From: Clostridiales bacterium
GTDB taxonomy: Bacteria; Bacillota; Clostridia; Lachnospirales; Lachnospiraceae
DNA length: 64,000 nucleotides
Reading direction: 5' to 3'
Assembly: GCA_029007785.1 (NCBI GenBank)
Contig: JAQXIM010000130.1
Coordinates: forward strand, 38,416 to 102,415
Positions within the stretch are counted from its first letter, which is position 1, and each line of letters begins with the position of its first letter. The notes beneath the pieces are model-generated. The model did no database searches and was not told the origin of the DNA. It saw only the letters and a list, made by a program, of their open reading frames with translations. Of this stretch, positions 38,177 to 47,100 are shown in pieces. The position numbers and the translations under genes are program-made.

Positions 38177-39070
38177 TTATTGTTCTTTCAGCATGAGAAA
38201 AGCAGCCAGAGTTCCTCTCTTTCCGCCCGTTGCACGATGGGAAAAGAGATAAGAAGAATTACAGCAGGTACAAATATCCGTAACCTGAATATTGGATGCT
38301 AAAACACCGGCAGCCAGTAAAATCAGACGATTGGCTTCCCATAAATTCAGTTGATATTTACCATTTCCTTTATCCTGAAGAATGGCAGGCCATTCCGGAA
38401 TTTCAATGGAAGCAGCGGAATCCTTCTGAAGGTTCGAAATCAGTTCCTTAAAAGCAGCAGCCACGTCTTCACTTACTTCATAGCAGGACTGACAAATACT
38501 GGGACCTATAGCAGCAACAACCTGACTGGGATCGGTTCCATATTCGTCCTTCATGACAGTCAACGTTCTTTTCCCCATTTGATTTACAGTACCCCTCCAT
38601 CCGGAATGACTGAGACCAATGGCACGATGAATCGGATCCACAAAATAAAGAGGGACACAGTCAGCAAAATGAGTTACGAGAGTAATTCCTGGGATATTCG
38701 TGACAAGACCATCTACATTGTCATAATCCCTCTCGATATGATAGCCTTTTCCTGCATCTTTCTCGGTAATCACTCTTACATTGGTCGTATGAGTCTGTCG
38801 AGACAAGACCATACGATGAGGATCAACGGATATGGCATCTGCCATACGGCGATAGTTTTCCCTGACGTTCGTTTCGGAATCTCCTTGCTTTGCTGCAAAA
38901 TTCAAGGAACTGCAGAAACCGGTACTTACACCACCCATTCGTGTGGAAAAAGCATGAGTTACCATTCCCGTTTTCTCCAGCAGGGGGAAGGTCAGATAGG
39001 GAATCTCATTTACTGTATTGATTTTCAAAATTTCATCTTTTGATTTTCGTTTCAGGATCAGTTCTTTCAT
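38177..39070 (-). CDS. pgeF: Peptidoglycan editing factor PgeF (YfiH/DUF152 family)
   Basis: The 297-residue protein has the purine-nucleoside phosphorylase/laccase-like fold motifs THFADCVPLYF and HSGWRGTVNQM with a CTCCNSSYLFSHR end, the metal-binding residues of the family. E. coli YfiH removes mis-incorporated residues from peptidoglycan precursors; other members cleave purine nucleosides. TAGGAG precedes the ATG at 39070. It is the last gene of the lepB-rbgA-rnhB-yraN run and starts 23 bases past yraN. Confidence 0.9.
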   Translation of the reverse strand: MKELILKRKSKDEILKINTVNEIPYLTFPLLEKTGMVTHAFSTRMGGVSTGFCSSLNFAAKQGDSETNVRENYRRMADAISVDPHRMVLSRQTHTTNVRVITEKDAGKGYHIERDYDNVDGLVTNIPGITLVTHFADCVPLYFVDPIHRAIGLSHSGWRGTVNQMGKRTLTVMKDEYGTDPSQVVAAIGPSICQSCYEVSEDVAAAFKELISNLQKDSAASIEIPEWPAILQDKGNGKYQLNLWEANRLILLAAGVLASNIQVTDICTCCNSSYLFSHRATGGKRGTLAAFLMLKEQ

Positions 39071-39092
39071 TTCATCTCCTACCTCAGTCAAT

Positions 39093-39470
39093 CTACATAC
39101 CGCCGAATGCATTTCGAAAATGAGAAAGCTTATCTCCCTGGAAACCTATGACATCAAAACGACAAAGAGTGTCCGGAGGGATATGCTGAGCAATCATATA
39201 ATACTCTGCTACGCGGTAAATGGTATGCTGCTTGGATGCGGTCACTGCATCGGAAGCATTTCCGCAGAGCTCATTCTTCCGAAATTTCACCTCAATAAAA
39301 ACGAGAGTTTGATGATCCATGGCAATCAGATCAATTTCGCCAAGACGGCAGCGAAAATTATGCTCCAGTATTCGATATCCATTCTGCCTCAGATATTCAG
39401 CGGCTGCTTCTTCATAATGGGTACCAGTATGGCGGCGATTGCCAAAGGATAGAGGGATAACATTTTTCAA
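39093..39470 (-). CDS. YraN family (UPF0102) protein
   Basis: The 125-residue protein has the endonuclease-like fold signature NGYRILEHNFRCRLGEIDLIA and VFIEVKFRK. Family function is unproven. It starts at TTG (39470) with GGGAGG 9 bases upstream and overlaps the rnhB stop by 4 bases; the rnhB-yraN order is widely conserved. Confidence 0.9.
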   Translation of the reverse strand: MKNVIPLSFGNRRHTGTHYEEAAAEYLRQNGYRILEHNFRCRLGEIDLIAMDHQTLVFIEVKFRKNELCGNASDAVTASKQHTIYRVAEYYMIAQHIPPDTLCRFDVIGFQGDKLSHFRNAFGGM

Positions 39471-40144
39471 TTCCCGGAGCCTCCCTGATTATTATCTGCA
39501 GGAAGATTTCCTGTCCATATTTTCCGGATAAATGTTTTTCTGTGAATAGGACTGGGGCCATACGTTTTAATGGCAGCAGTATGGGCGGCAGTTCCATATC
39601 CTTTGTGCCTGGCAAATCCATATTCAGGATAAACGGAGTCCATATTTTTCATATAGTGATCCCTTGTTACTTTCGCCAGAATACTTGCGGCTGCAATGGA
39701 TACACTCTTTGCATCACCTTTAATAATAGGTACCTGAAGTCCTTCCAGGTTCGGAATCGTTACAGCATCGTTCAAAAAAACATCCGGTCGGATACTTAAC
39801 TGCTCCACCGCCATTCTCATAGCCTGATAAGTGGCCTGTAGAATATTGATTTCATCAATGACGTCAGGTTCCACCAGGCCAATTCCAAAAGAAATGGCTT
39901 TTTCCTGAATCTCATCGAACAAAATCTCCCGTCTTCTTTCCGTTACTTTTTTGGAATCGTTGAGATAAAGAATTTCACAATCCAAAGGAAGGATAACGGC
40001 AGCTGCCACTACCGGACCGGCCAGTGGACCGCGTCCCGCTTCATCAATCCCGCAGACTACCCCAAAATCTTTGTATTCTCTTTCAAAGACCTTCATTTGG
40101 TCAAGACGATTTCGTTCTTCTTCCAGGTTCAGTTTTTTTGCCAT
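39467..40144 (-). CDS. rnhB: Ribonuclease HII
   Basis: The 225-residue enzyme removes ribonucleotides and primers from DNA. Catalytic residues lie in GIDEAGRGPLAGPV (about 32-45) with NDAVTIP, and a C-terminal HKGYGTAAHTAAI. It starts 6 bases after rbgA. Confidence 0.95.
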   Translation of the reverse strand: MAKKLNLEEERNRLDQMKVFEREYKDFGVVCGIDEAGRGPLAGPVVAAAVILPLDCEILYLNDSKKVTERRREILFDEIQEKAISFGIGLVEPDVIDEINILQATYQAMRMAVEQLSIRPDVFLNDAVTIPNLEGLQVPIIKGDAKSVSIAAASILAKVTRDHYMKNMDSVYPEYGFARHKGYGTAAHTAAIKTYGPSPIHRKTFIRKIWTGNLPADNNQGGSGN

Positions 40145-40150
40145 AATCGT

Positions 40151-41086
40151 TTAGCCTTCTTCCTTTGTATCCGATGCCGGGAGGTTATCTTCTTTCCGGA
40201 AGTCTCCATCGTCTGCAGGATTCTGAGGTTTTGTTTCCGATACTTCGGGAAACTCCAGAGTGATTCTGCCGAGTTTGCCGCTGCGGAATTCGTCCAGGAA
40301 AATGGAAGCAGCTTTATCCAGGTCAGGCTCGCCGCCTTTTTTCAGGCATTTTCTCTGAGCGGCGATGCTTTCCAGCAGAACGAAGGTGTCATCCGAGTCG
40401 GGAAGATCGGGATATCGTTGTGATAAAGCAATGGGGTATTTCTTCTTTAAAAATGAAATACCATGGCCTGCCAGCTCGGTAAGGTTAAGAACGTCATCAT
40501 TGATAGATCCAACAAGTGCAAGACGAATTCCTACTTCTTCATCTTCAAATTTAGGCCAGAGAATACCGGGAGTATCCAGGAGTTCTACGGTTTTATTCAG
40601 ACGGATCCATTGATTACCTTTTGTCACACCGGGTTTATTTCCTGTCTTTACACAGCCTTTTTTTGCCAGCGAATTAATAAAGGTAGATTTGCCCACATTG
40701 GGTATTCCGGCAACCATAGCCCTTACCGGTCTGTTCAAAATCCCTCGGCGCCGGTCTCTTTCGATTTTCTCCTGACAGGCTTTCTGAATGGTCTGCTGAA
40801 CCTTTTTCATACCGCTTCCGGAGCGGGAATCCAATCGTACGACATAATAACCCTGACTTACAAACCAGTCTTCCCAGGCCTGATTCATTCGTTCATCTGC
40901 CAGATCGGATTTGTTCAGAATAATCATTCTGGATTTCTGCTTTCCAAGCTGATCAATGTCCGGATTGCGGCTGCTGATCGGGAGTCTGGCATCTACCAAT
41001 TCAATTATCATATCAATTAGTTTGATGCTGTCCTCCATGGCTCTTCTTGCTTTGGTCATGTGACCGGGATACCATTGTATCTTCAT
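40151..41086 (-). CDS. rbgA: Ribosome biogenesis GTPase YlqF (RbgA)
   Basis: The 311-residue GTPase has circularly permuted G motifs: NKSDL (about 59) precedes the P-loop GIPNVGKST (about 126), then DTPG. RbgA is needed for late 50S assembly. The N-terminus IQWYPGHMTKARR is the family signature. The tail is acidic and variable. It follows lepB in the usual order. Confidence 0.95.
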   Translation of the reverse strand: MKIQWYPGHMTKARRAMEDSIKLIDMIIELVDARLPISSRNPDIDQLGKQKSRMIILNKSDLADERMNQAWEDWFVSQGYYVVRLDSRSGSGMKKVQQTIQKACQEKIERDRRRGILNRPVRAMVAGIPNVGKSTFINSLAKKGCVKTGNKPGVTKGNQWIRLNKTVELLDTPGILWPKFEDEEVGIRLALVGSINDDVLNLTELAGHGISFLKKKYPIALSQRYPDLPDSDDTFVLLESIAAQRKCLKKGGEPDLDKAASIFLDEFRSGKLGRITLEFPEVSETKPQNPADDGDFRKEDNLPASDTKEEG

Positions 41087-41125
41087 AATAATATTTCCTC
41101 CCTGTCTGAATTTCCTGCGTTAAAA

Positions 41126-41692
41126 TCAGCGAAGAAAACCAATGCTGTCCAGGGGAGAAACCCTGGCCCAAACCTTGCCTTGAATTTGTTTTCTGTTTAC
41201 ATTGCCAATATTAGCAAAACGACTGTCTTCACTGCTGTTGTTATTATCTCCCAACAAAAAGTACTCATTTTTTCCCAGTTCAATTTCCTGCTCAGCTAAT
41301 CCGCTGATGGAAATATCGTCCGCCATATCTTTCGAATGTTCCAGTTCAGAGCCATTGATGTAGATTTTTCCTTCCAGAATCTGAACGGTTTCACCCGGCA
41401 GACCAATGATTCTCTTCACCTGAACTTTTTCTTCCGGTTCTTCAATGGTAAACTGAACCAGGTCGAATCGCTTCACATCAAAAATATGATAAGAGATTGC
41501 ATTTACCAAAACCACATCACCGGAATTCAGAGTGGGTTCCATGGAGTGACCGGCAATCGTATGAGGATTCCCCATTCCCGTTACAAGAAAAACAGCAAGT
41601 GCAATCACAGCCAGAATATCAACCACCCAACCGGCTAAAATCTGTATCCGGTTTTTTTCATTATTCTCCTGGTAAAAACCCCAATTTATCAT
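41126..41692 (-). CDS. lepB: Signal peptidase I
   Basis: The 188-residue type I signal peptidase has one membrane helix (about residues 22-42), the catalytic serine in GHSMEPTL (about 50), the lysine in KRIIGLPGE (about 92) and the FLLGDNNNSSEDSR box. GGAGG precedes the ATG. It follows rplS after a terminator, as in other Firmicutes. Confidence 0.95.
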   Translation of the reverse strand: MINWGFYQENNEKNRIQILAGWVVDILAVIALAVFLVTGMGNPHTIAGHSMEPTLNSGDVVLVNAISYHIFDVKRFDLVQFTIEEPEEKVQVKRIIGLPGETVQILEGKIYINGSELEHSKDMADDISISGLAEQEIELGKNEYFLLGDNNNSSEDSRFANIGNVNRKQIQGKVWARVSPLDSIGFLR

Positions 41693-41732
41693 AAAACAAT
41701 CCTCCGGAGATTTTTCGGCATATATGATAATA

Positions 41733-41761
41733 AGGGCACATACATAACATATGTGCCCTTA
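41733..41761 (-). terminator. Intrinsic terminator after rplS
   Basis: AAGGGCACATA (41733-41743) pairs with TATGTGCCCTT (41751-41761) around a 7-base loop. It begins 15 bases past the rplS stop. Confidence 0.8.
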
Positions 41762-41776
41762 AACTCTGTAGATTTC

Positions 41777-42124
41777 TTATTTTACCAGTTCTTTTACCTT
41801 TGCAGCTTTTCCAACTCTGTCTCTCAGGTAGTTCAGCTTAGCACGTCTTACTTTACCATGACGAACCAGTTCAATCTTCTCAATACGAGGGGAATGAATC
41901 GGCCAGGTTCTCTCAACGCCAACGCCGTTGGAGATCTTACGAACGGTGAAGGTTTCTCTTGCGCCGCCGCCCTGTCTCTTCAGAACGATACCTTCAAATA
42001 CCTGTACACGTTCTCTGTTTCCCTCTTTGATGATAGCGTATACTTTCACAGTATCACCAACAGAGAAATTACCTACATTTTCTTTCAGCTGAGCATCTTC
42101 AATTTTCTTGATAATGTCGTTCAT
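41777..42124 (-). CDS. rplS: 50S ribosomal protein L19
   Basis: The 115-residue protein shows the L19 pattern: [26 protein letters not shown] (as segment about 20-45), [23 protein letters not shown] and [11 protein letters not shown]. It has its own promoter and a structured leader (42145-42193), so it can be expressed apart from the SRP-trmD run just upstream. Confidence 0.97.
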   Translation of the reverse strand: MNDIIKKIEDAQLKENVGNFSVGDTVKVYAIIKEGNRERVQVFEGIVLKRQGGGARETFTVRKISNGVGVERTWPIHSPRIEKIELVRHGKVRRAKLNYLRDRVGKAAKVKELVK

Positions 42125-42144
42125 GTGTTTCCTCCTATTTTATA

Positions 42145-42193
42145 GGCGTTCTTAATACCTTCTGTAACAGAGGACCGCCCGTAATCACACGCC
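42145..42193 (-). ncRNA. Probable L19 leader (structured 5' UTR of rplS)
   Basis: On the minus strand the leader is closed by GGCGT near its 5' end and ACGCC near its 3' end, with an inner CTGTTACAG hairpin flanked by GGTCCT and AAGG. This matches the general shape of the Firmicute L19 autoregulatory leader, but a covariance search would be needed to confirm it. Confidence 0.55.
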
Positions 42194-42198
42194 AGAAT

Positions 42199-42227
42199 AC
42201 TATAACATATTTCTTCTATTTTCGCAA
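42199..42227 (-). promoter_or_regulatory. Sigma-A type promoter for rplS
   Basis: On the minus strand TTGCGA (42222-42227) and TATAGT (42199-42204) are 17 bases apart. The -35 lies inside the last codons of trmD. Confidence 0.6.
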
Positions 42228-42956
42228 GTCTTTTTTTAATGTTTCCAGATATTTCCTGTCTTTTTTATCGAGAACAGCGTCTTCCAGAAGATCCGGTCTT
42301 CTTTCCCATGTGCGGAGAAGGGACTGTTCTCTTCTCCATTTTTCAATATTGGCATGATGTCCCGACAGGAGAACCTCCGGAACCCTTTCTCCCTCAAAAA
42401 CTTCAGGTCGGGTATATTGGGGATATTCCAGAAGATTATCATGGAAGGATTCAAATTCAGCAGACTCTTTATTGTTCAGCACGCCGGGAACAAGGCGTGA
42501 AATAGCATCAATCATAACCATGGCGGGTAATTCACCGCCAGTCAGGACGTAGTCTCCTATGGAAACGTAGTCTGTAACGATTTTTTCCAGGGCTCTCTCG
42601 TCAATACCTTCATAATGACCGCAGAGAAAAACAAGGTTGGAGCAGGAAGCGAATTCTTCTGCCATTGCCTGATTAAAAACTTTTCCCTGGGGGGTTACGT
42701 AGATAACCCGGGGAGCTTCTTCATACTGACCGCGAATTGCTTCAAATGCACGGCATACGGGACCGGCCTGCATCACCATACCGGCACCGCCGCCATAAGG
42801 ATAATCATCTACATGGCCATGTTTGTTGTCTGAATAATCACGGATGTTGGTTACTTCCAGATGAATGCTTCCATTCTCCTGGGCACGGCCGAGAATACTG
42901 GTTCCACAGCCCTGCTTAATCATATCAGGAAATAGTGTCATTACATGGAAATTCAT
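42216..42956 (-). CDS. trmD: tRNA (guanine-N1)-methyltransferase TrmD
   Basis: The 246-residue SPOUT enzyme makes m1G37. Motifs: [23 protein letters not shown] and [15 protein letters not shown] around the AdoMet knot (about 85-145). The ATG at 42956 overlaps the rimM stop as ATGA. A longer reading to 43025 would lie inside rimM. Confidence 0.96.
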   Translation of the reverse strand: MNFHVMTLFPDMIKQGCGTSILGRAQENGSIHLEVTNIRDYSDNKHGHVDDYPYGGGAGMVMQAGPVCRAFEAIRGQYEEAPRVIYVTPQGKVFNQAMAEEFASCSNLVFLCGHYEGIDERALEKIVTDYVSIGDYVLTGGELPAMVMIDAISRLVPGVLNNKESAEFESFHDNLLEYPQYTRPEVFEGERVPEVLLSGHHANIEKWRREQSLLRTWERRPDLLEDAVLDKKDRKYLETLKKDLRK

Positions 42957-43462
42957 AGATCCATCAATCCTTCCATCATGTGTACGATCATTTTTCCCTC
43001 TTCCAGACTTACACTCTGCACACACTGGGCAATGGCGGGAAGAAGAAGTTCTTTTTCATCGGTCTGAACGACATATACATCGTTTGCTCCCGTCTGAATG
43101 ACTTCGGAAAGAGTTCCCAGTTCTTCGCCCTCATCGGTGTATACCGTCAAACCAATGAGATCAGCAACAAAATACTCATCCTTTTTCAGGGGAACAGCGT
43201 CTTTGCGGGGAACAAACAAACCGCTTCCTTTGTACCGTTCTATATCATTAATATTATCAATCCCCTTAAACTTTAGAAGGACCATTTGTTTGGCAAAACG
43301 TACGCTTTGAATCTCAAGAACAAATTCTTCTTTTTCCGTTCTCATGATTACCTGCTTCAGACGACGAAAACGTTTCGGATCATCCGTCGTAGGAAATACT
43401 TTGATTTCGCCGCGAACACCGTGGGTATTCGCGTAAATGCCCACCTGAAAAAAATCTTCCAC
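42953..43462 (-). CDS. rimM: 16S rRNA processing protein RimM
   Basis: The 169-residue protein has the RimM N-terminal domain ([22 protein letters not shown]) and a C-terminal PRC barrel ([21 protein letters not shown]). It binds S19 and assists 30S maturation. Order khpA-rimM-trmD is standard in Firmicutes. Confidence 0.95.
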   Translation of the reverse strand: MEDFFQVGIYANTHGVRGEIKVFPTTDDPKRFRRLKQVIMRTEKEEFVLEIQSVRFAKQMVLLKFKGIDNINDIERYKGSGLFVPRKDAVPLKKDEYFVADLIGLTVYTDEGEELGTLSEVIQTGANDVYVVQTDEKELLLPAIAQCVQSVSLEEGKMIVHMMEGLMDL

Positions 43463-43519
43463 GGTATACCTCCTTTATGATCTGAGCAAAGAAAAGGCAG
43501 CCCTCTGGCCGCCCGTTCT

Positions 43520-43747
43520 TTACTGGATATCTAATGTAACCCTTGTCTCTTCCTTAGAAGCTGCTGCTTTCACTACAGAACGAATTGCTTTGGCAATACG
43601 TCCCTGTTTACCGATTACCTTTCCCATATCGGAAGGTGCAACTTTTAATTCAAGCAAAGTCTCCTTCTCGGTAACAGTCTCTGTTACGACAACTTCATCC
43701 GGGTTGTTAACCAGAGATTTCGCGATTACTTCTACTAATTCTTTCAT
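43520..43747 (-). CDS. khpA: KH-domain RNA-binding protein KhpA
   Basis: The 75-residue protein is one KH domain with APSDMGKVIGKQGRIAKAIR. KhpA pairs with KhpB (not in this window) and binds many RNAs. The ATG at 43747 has GAGGAA upstream and is preferred to a longer reading from 43777. Confidence 0.94.
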   Translation of the reverse strand: MKELVEVIAKSLVNNPDEVVVTETVTEKETLLELKVAPSDMGKVIGKQGRIAKAIRSVVKAAASKEETRVTLDIQ

Positions 43748-43821
43748 TGCGTATTCCTCATTTTGTTCATATATCACGGCATTCCCAGCAAAGTACCAGG
43801 CATAATATAACAGAAAAATGT

Positions 43822-43862
43822 GCCGGGGACGCCCAAATGATCAACATTTGGGCCTGTCCGGC
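43822..43862. other. Strong stem-loop between rpsP and khpA
   Basis: GCCCAAAT and ATTTGGGC pair around 7 bases, with an outer GCCGG/CCGGC and GGAC/GTCC, giving a 41-base stem-loop between rpsP and khpA inside the SRP-trmD run. No U-run follows on either strand, so it is more likely a processing or stability signal than a terminator. Confidence 0.55.
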
Positions 43863-43924
43863 TTCACTTATCCGCTGTCACTGACTATATTCAGTCAACG
43901 GAATGCCGTACTGAACAGTTATTC

Positions 43925-44167
43925 TTACTCAATACCAGCGATCTTGAAAAGCTTAGCAACAGTCTCGGTGGGTTTTGCACCGTTAGCCAGCCACTTTTTA
44001 GCTTTCTCCTCATCGATTTTGATTACGCTGGGCTCCTTGGTAGGATCATAGATACCAATCTCTTCGATGAATCTACCATCACGAGGATATCTGGAATCTG
44101 CAACCTGAACTCTATAGAAAGGAGCTTTCTTTTTTCCCAGTCTGGTCAGACGAATTTTTACTGCCAT
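43925..44167 (-). CDS. rpsP: 30S ribosomal protein S16
   Basis: The 80-residue protein has the S16 pattern: [24 protein letters not shown] (start), [14 protein letters not shown] and [25 protein letters not shown] lies upstream. It follows ffh by 78 bases. Confidence 0.97.
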   Translation of the reverse strand: MAVKIRLTRLGKKKAPFYRVQVADSRYPRDGRFIEEIGIYDPTKEPSVIKIDEEKAKKWLANGAKPTETVAKLFKIAGIE

Positions 44168-44245
44168 TGTTGTTTCACCTCCTAAAACTTACGTTTCCGC
44201 AGCTATTCTGCATAAGCGGAATAACTCCTGTTATTTAATATTTAT

Positions 44246-45604
44246 TTAAAAGGGTAAGTTGAACATCCCTTTTTTTCCAAAACCACCCATTCGGCTTTTT
44301 TTACCCATCATACCGGACATCTGTTTCATCATTTTCTTACTCTGATCAAATTGTTTGATCAGACGATTTACTTCCGAAATATCCACACCGGCTCCGGCAG
44401 CGATTCTTCTCTTCCGGCTTACATTTAAAATCTCCGGATGGGAACGCTCTTCCTTTGTCATGGAATAAATGATGGACTCGATTCTTCGAATGGATTTGTC
44501 ATCCGGCATTTCCACATCTTTCAGCTTATTTCCCACACCGGGAAGCATACCGAGGATATCGCTGAAACTTCCCATTTTACGGATCTGAGCAAACTGATCC
44601 AGGAAATCATTGAAATCGAAATCTGCTTTGCGGATTTTCTGTTCCATCTCCCGGGCTTTCTCTTCATCAACCGTATCCTGAGCCTTCTCAATCAGAGAAA
44701 GAATATCTCCCATGCCGAGGATTCGGGAAGCCATTCGATCCGGGTAAAACTGTTCCAGATCGGAGAGTTTTTCACCCATACCAACATAGAGAATAGGTTT
44801 TCCGGTAACGGCTCGAATCGATAAAGCAGCACCGCCTCGTGTATCACCATCTAATTTGGTAACAATGATTCCGTCCAGACCGACTTTTTCATTGAAGGAA
44901 CTTGCCACATTAACGGCATCCTGACCCGTCATGGCATCAACCACAAGAACTGTCTGATGTACTGTTAAGGCTTCCTTGATGGCGATCAGTTCATCCATCA
45001 TCTGTTCGTCAATGTGAAGACGGCCAGCCGTATCAATAATAACTACATTCAGCCCATTTTTCTGGGCATGTTCCAGGGAAGCTTTTGTAATGTCCACCGG
45101 AGAATGATTATCACCCATGGTGAAAACAGGAACTCCCTGTTTTTCACCGTTTACCTGAAGCTGTTTAATGGCAGCAGGACGATATACGTCGCAGGCAACA
45201 AGCAGAGGCTTTCTGCCGCTGGACTTGAGCTTACCGGCAATTTTTGCGGCGGTGGTTGTTTTACCTGCACCCTGAAGACCAGCCATCATAATGACAGTCA
45301 GTTGATTGGAAGGATTCAAAGCGAGTTCTGTTGTCTCAGATCCCATCATTCGAATCAGTTCTTCATGCACAATCTTTACTACCATCTGACCGGGGGTAAG
45401 ACTATTCAGAACATCCATGCCGATGGCTCTTGCTTCAACATCTTTTACAAACTGCTTAACAACCTTAAAGTTTACGTCAGCTTCCAGTAAAGCCATCTTA
45501 ACTTCTTTTAATGCAAGTTTTACATCTTCTTCGCTAAGCCGTCCTTTGCCCTTCAGCTTTTTAAATATGTTCTGCAGTTTATCGGATAAACTTTCAAATG
45601 CCAT
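44246..45604 (-). CDS. ffh: Signal recognition particle GTPase Ffh
   Basis: The 452-residue protein has the N and G domains (P-loop GLQGAGKTT, about 108; DTAGR, TKLDGDTRGG) and a methionine-rich M domain (KKMMKQMSGMMGKKSRMGG) that binds SRP RNA and signal sequences. Its ATG directly abuts the ylxM stop, with GGAGAG inside ylxM, so the two are coupled. Confidence 0.97.
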   Translation of the reverse strand: MAFESLSDKLQNIFKKLKGKGRLSEEDVKLALKEVKMALLEADVNFKVVKQFVKDVEARAIGMDVLNSLTPGQMVVKIVHEELIRMMGSETTELALNPSNQLTVIMMAGLQGAGKTTTAAKIAGKLKSSGRKPLLVACDVYRPAAIKQLQVNGEKQGVPVFTMGDNHSPVDITKASLEHAQKNGLNVVIIDTAGRLHIDEQMMDELIAIKEALTVHQTVLVVDAMTGQDAVNVASSFNEKVGLDGIIVTKLDGDTRGGAALSIRAVTGKPILYVGMGEKLSDLEQFYPDRMASRILGMGDILSLIEKAQDTVDEEKAREMEQKIRKADFDFNDFLDQFAQIRKMGSFSDILGMLPGVGNKLKDVEMPDDKSIRRIESIIYSMTKEERSHPEILNVSRKRRIAAGAGVDISEVNRLIKQFDQSKKMMKQMSGMMGKKSRMGGFGKKGMFNLPF

Positions 45605-45946
45605 CTATAACTCTCCAATTTTTCGGGATATTATCTCGATTTTCTTAACACATTCCGGATTGCCGGTGCGTTCATACTCCTGAGTCAGATCATGAATTTC
45701 CGCCACCAGCTGTCTGGTATCCTGAAATTTTTGAACCAGCCCCAGTTTACTTTCATATTCATGCAAGGTGCGGTCACAACGCTTTATCAGATCATGTACT
45801 CCCTGTCGGCTGATCTGATGAACCTCAGCTGCTTCCGAAAGGGAATAATCCCCAAATACCACATCTTCGTATACTTGTTTCTGATGGTCGGTTAAAAGCT
45901 CACCATAAAAATCATAGAGTAAACTCTGTTCTAGAATTTTTTCCAC
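45605..45946 (-). CDS. ylxM: YlxM helix-turn-helix protein, SRP-associated
   Basis: The 113-residue helical protein has a sigma-like helix-turn-helix (DYSLSEAAEVHQISRQGVHDLIKR, about 31-54). YlxM stimulates SRP GTPase assembly in Gram-positives. GTG at 45946 is preferred over GTG at 45952 because AGGTGA lies at a better spacing, and family members start MEKILEQ. It opens the SRP operon directly after the promoter, with a leader of only about ten bases. Confidence 0.93.
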   Translation of the reverse strand: MEKILEQSLLYDFYGELLTDHQKQVYEDVVFGDYSLSEAAEVHQISRQGVHDLIKRCDRTLHEYESKLGLVQKFQDTRQLVAEIHDLTQEYERTGNPECVKKIEIISRKIGEL

Positions 45947-45963
45947 AATCACTCACCTGCATT

Positions 45964-45992
45964 ATAATACCTGACTTTAAGTGTTTTGTCAA
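45964..45992 (-). promoter_or_regulatory. Sigma-A type promoter for ylxM-ffh
   Basis: On the minus strand TTGACA (45987-45992) and TATTAT (45964-45969) are 17 bases apart: a near-consensus promoter. The -10 is about 18 bases from the ylxM start codon, so the leader is very short. Confidence 0.75.
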
Positions 45993-46202
45993 GGTTTTTT
46001 TCTTTACAGCTGCAATCGTTTATATTTATTTGAATATATTTATTTCATATCAATCTGTGCAGCTTCATGATTTTTTGACCTCAATCATAGGAACTGAATT
46101 TCTGCGTTAAAAGAAAGTCAGTTGCTGCACTCTCAAAATCGATTCCATTATTCGAAATCCGTCATTTATTCTTGATAAAAAAGCTTCTGTTTTGTGTTTG
46201 GC

Positions 46203-46219
46203 GGGACAAATGAACATAA
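46203..46219. repeat. Palindromic intergenic repeat, left half (copy D)
   Basis: GGGACAAATGAACATAA matches the left half of copies A-C. The right half is missing. It lies 9 bases past the GNAT stop codon. The rest of the gap to ylxM is A/T-rich with nothing else recognised. Confidence 0.6.
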
Positions 46220-46228
46220 TAATGTAAA

Positions 46229-46723
46229 TTAAAAAATAAAGGAAAAAGTATTTCTTTTGATAATTCGCTTCTCCCACTCATAGTTTTCTGAGCCATGAAA
46301 GCCCTGTTGTTTCCAGAAATTGGAACAATGATTGCAGAGTTTTGACAAGCGAAATACGTTGGCATTATTTTGCCTCATTTTTGTTTCAATCATTTTCCAG
46401 GATGCAGAACCGATTCCCTGATGGCGATAATTGCTTTTGATAAAAAAGCCCTTCACGTAACACTGGTTTTTTTTGAATTCGTAAATGCAGAAACCAAGAC
46501 TTTTTTCACCATCCGTTATGAGAAGTATGGCAGGCGATCCCAGTTGTTTGTCAAGACGATGCTCAAAATCGCTGCGAAAACGATCCGACAGATACCATTC
46601 CAGGTATATGTCATCCAAAAGATCCGTATGGGATAATTCGATAATGTAATTATCGAACATATGCCAAAATGATTTAAAATCCGCTTCCGATGCAGGTTTC
46701 ATAATACAGGGAAATTGCTTCAA
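46229..46723 (-). CDS. GNAT-family N-acetyltransferase
   Basis: The 164-residue protein has the GNAT acetyl-CoA motif FFIKSNYRHQGIGSASWKMI (about residues 98-117) and the C-terminal WKQQGF segment. The substrate is unknown. I favour the TTG at 46723 (AAGGAG 5 bases upstream) over the ATG at 46756. It follows a 38-residue membrane protein. Confidence 0.8.
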   Translation of the reverse strand: MKQFPCIMKPASEADFKSFWHMFDNYIIELSHTDLLDDIYLEWYLSDRFRSDFEHRLDKQLGSPAILLITDGEKSLGFCIYEFKKNQCYVKGFFIKSNYRHQGIGSASWKMIETKMRQNNANVFRLSKLCNHCSNFWKQQGFHGSENYEWEKRIIKRNTFSFIF

Positions 46724-46762
46724 TCTAACTCCTTTTCCCGCGGACCTGCCGCGCATGTACAG

Positions 46763-46879
46763 CTAACCAATAAAATTGTTCAGGTTAATATTTAATGAGA
46801 CCAACAAATAACAGCCTCCCAGAATATACAAAAGAGCAGCCGTTACTAAAAGCAGGTGTAAATATCTCTTATTTTTCAC
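46763..46879 (-). CDS. 38-residue single-span membrane protein
   Basis: This short frame starts at GTG with AAGGAAGGG upstream and encodes a positive N-terminus (MKNKRYLH), one membrane helix (about 9-28) and a short polar tail (NINLNNFIG). It ends 7 bases before the first possible start of the GNAT gene, so the two are likely co-transcribed. It resembles no named family. Ribosome site, helix and placement support it, but size limits certainty. Confidence 0.55.
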   Translation of the reverse strand: MKNKRYLHLLLVTAALLYILGGCYLLVSLNINLNNFIG

Positions 46880-47000
46880 GGATTCCCTTCCTTTCTGTTT
46901 AATTTGTATTTACATATTAATAGACGAAAGAAAAGGTGATTTTATTACAAAAAAACATAAAATAAGAATTAAATGTTTGTTACAAAAATTTAACATACAA

Positions 47001-47048
47001 AATAAGAATGTGAAGAACCGTGTTATTTGATTCTTCACATTCTATTTT
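47001..47048 (-). terminator. Intrinsic terminator after the EamA exporter
   Basis: AATGTGAAGAA and TTCTTCACATT (inside 47001-47048) pair across a 13-base loop, with A/T-rich flanks on both strands that extend the stem (AATAAG/CTATTT). Confidence 0.65.
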
Positions 47049-47100
47049 ATCAGAGAATTTTTTAGAAATTATGAAATATCATGAAATATTTCATTAAATG

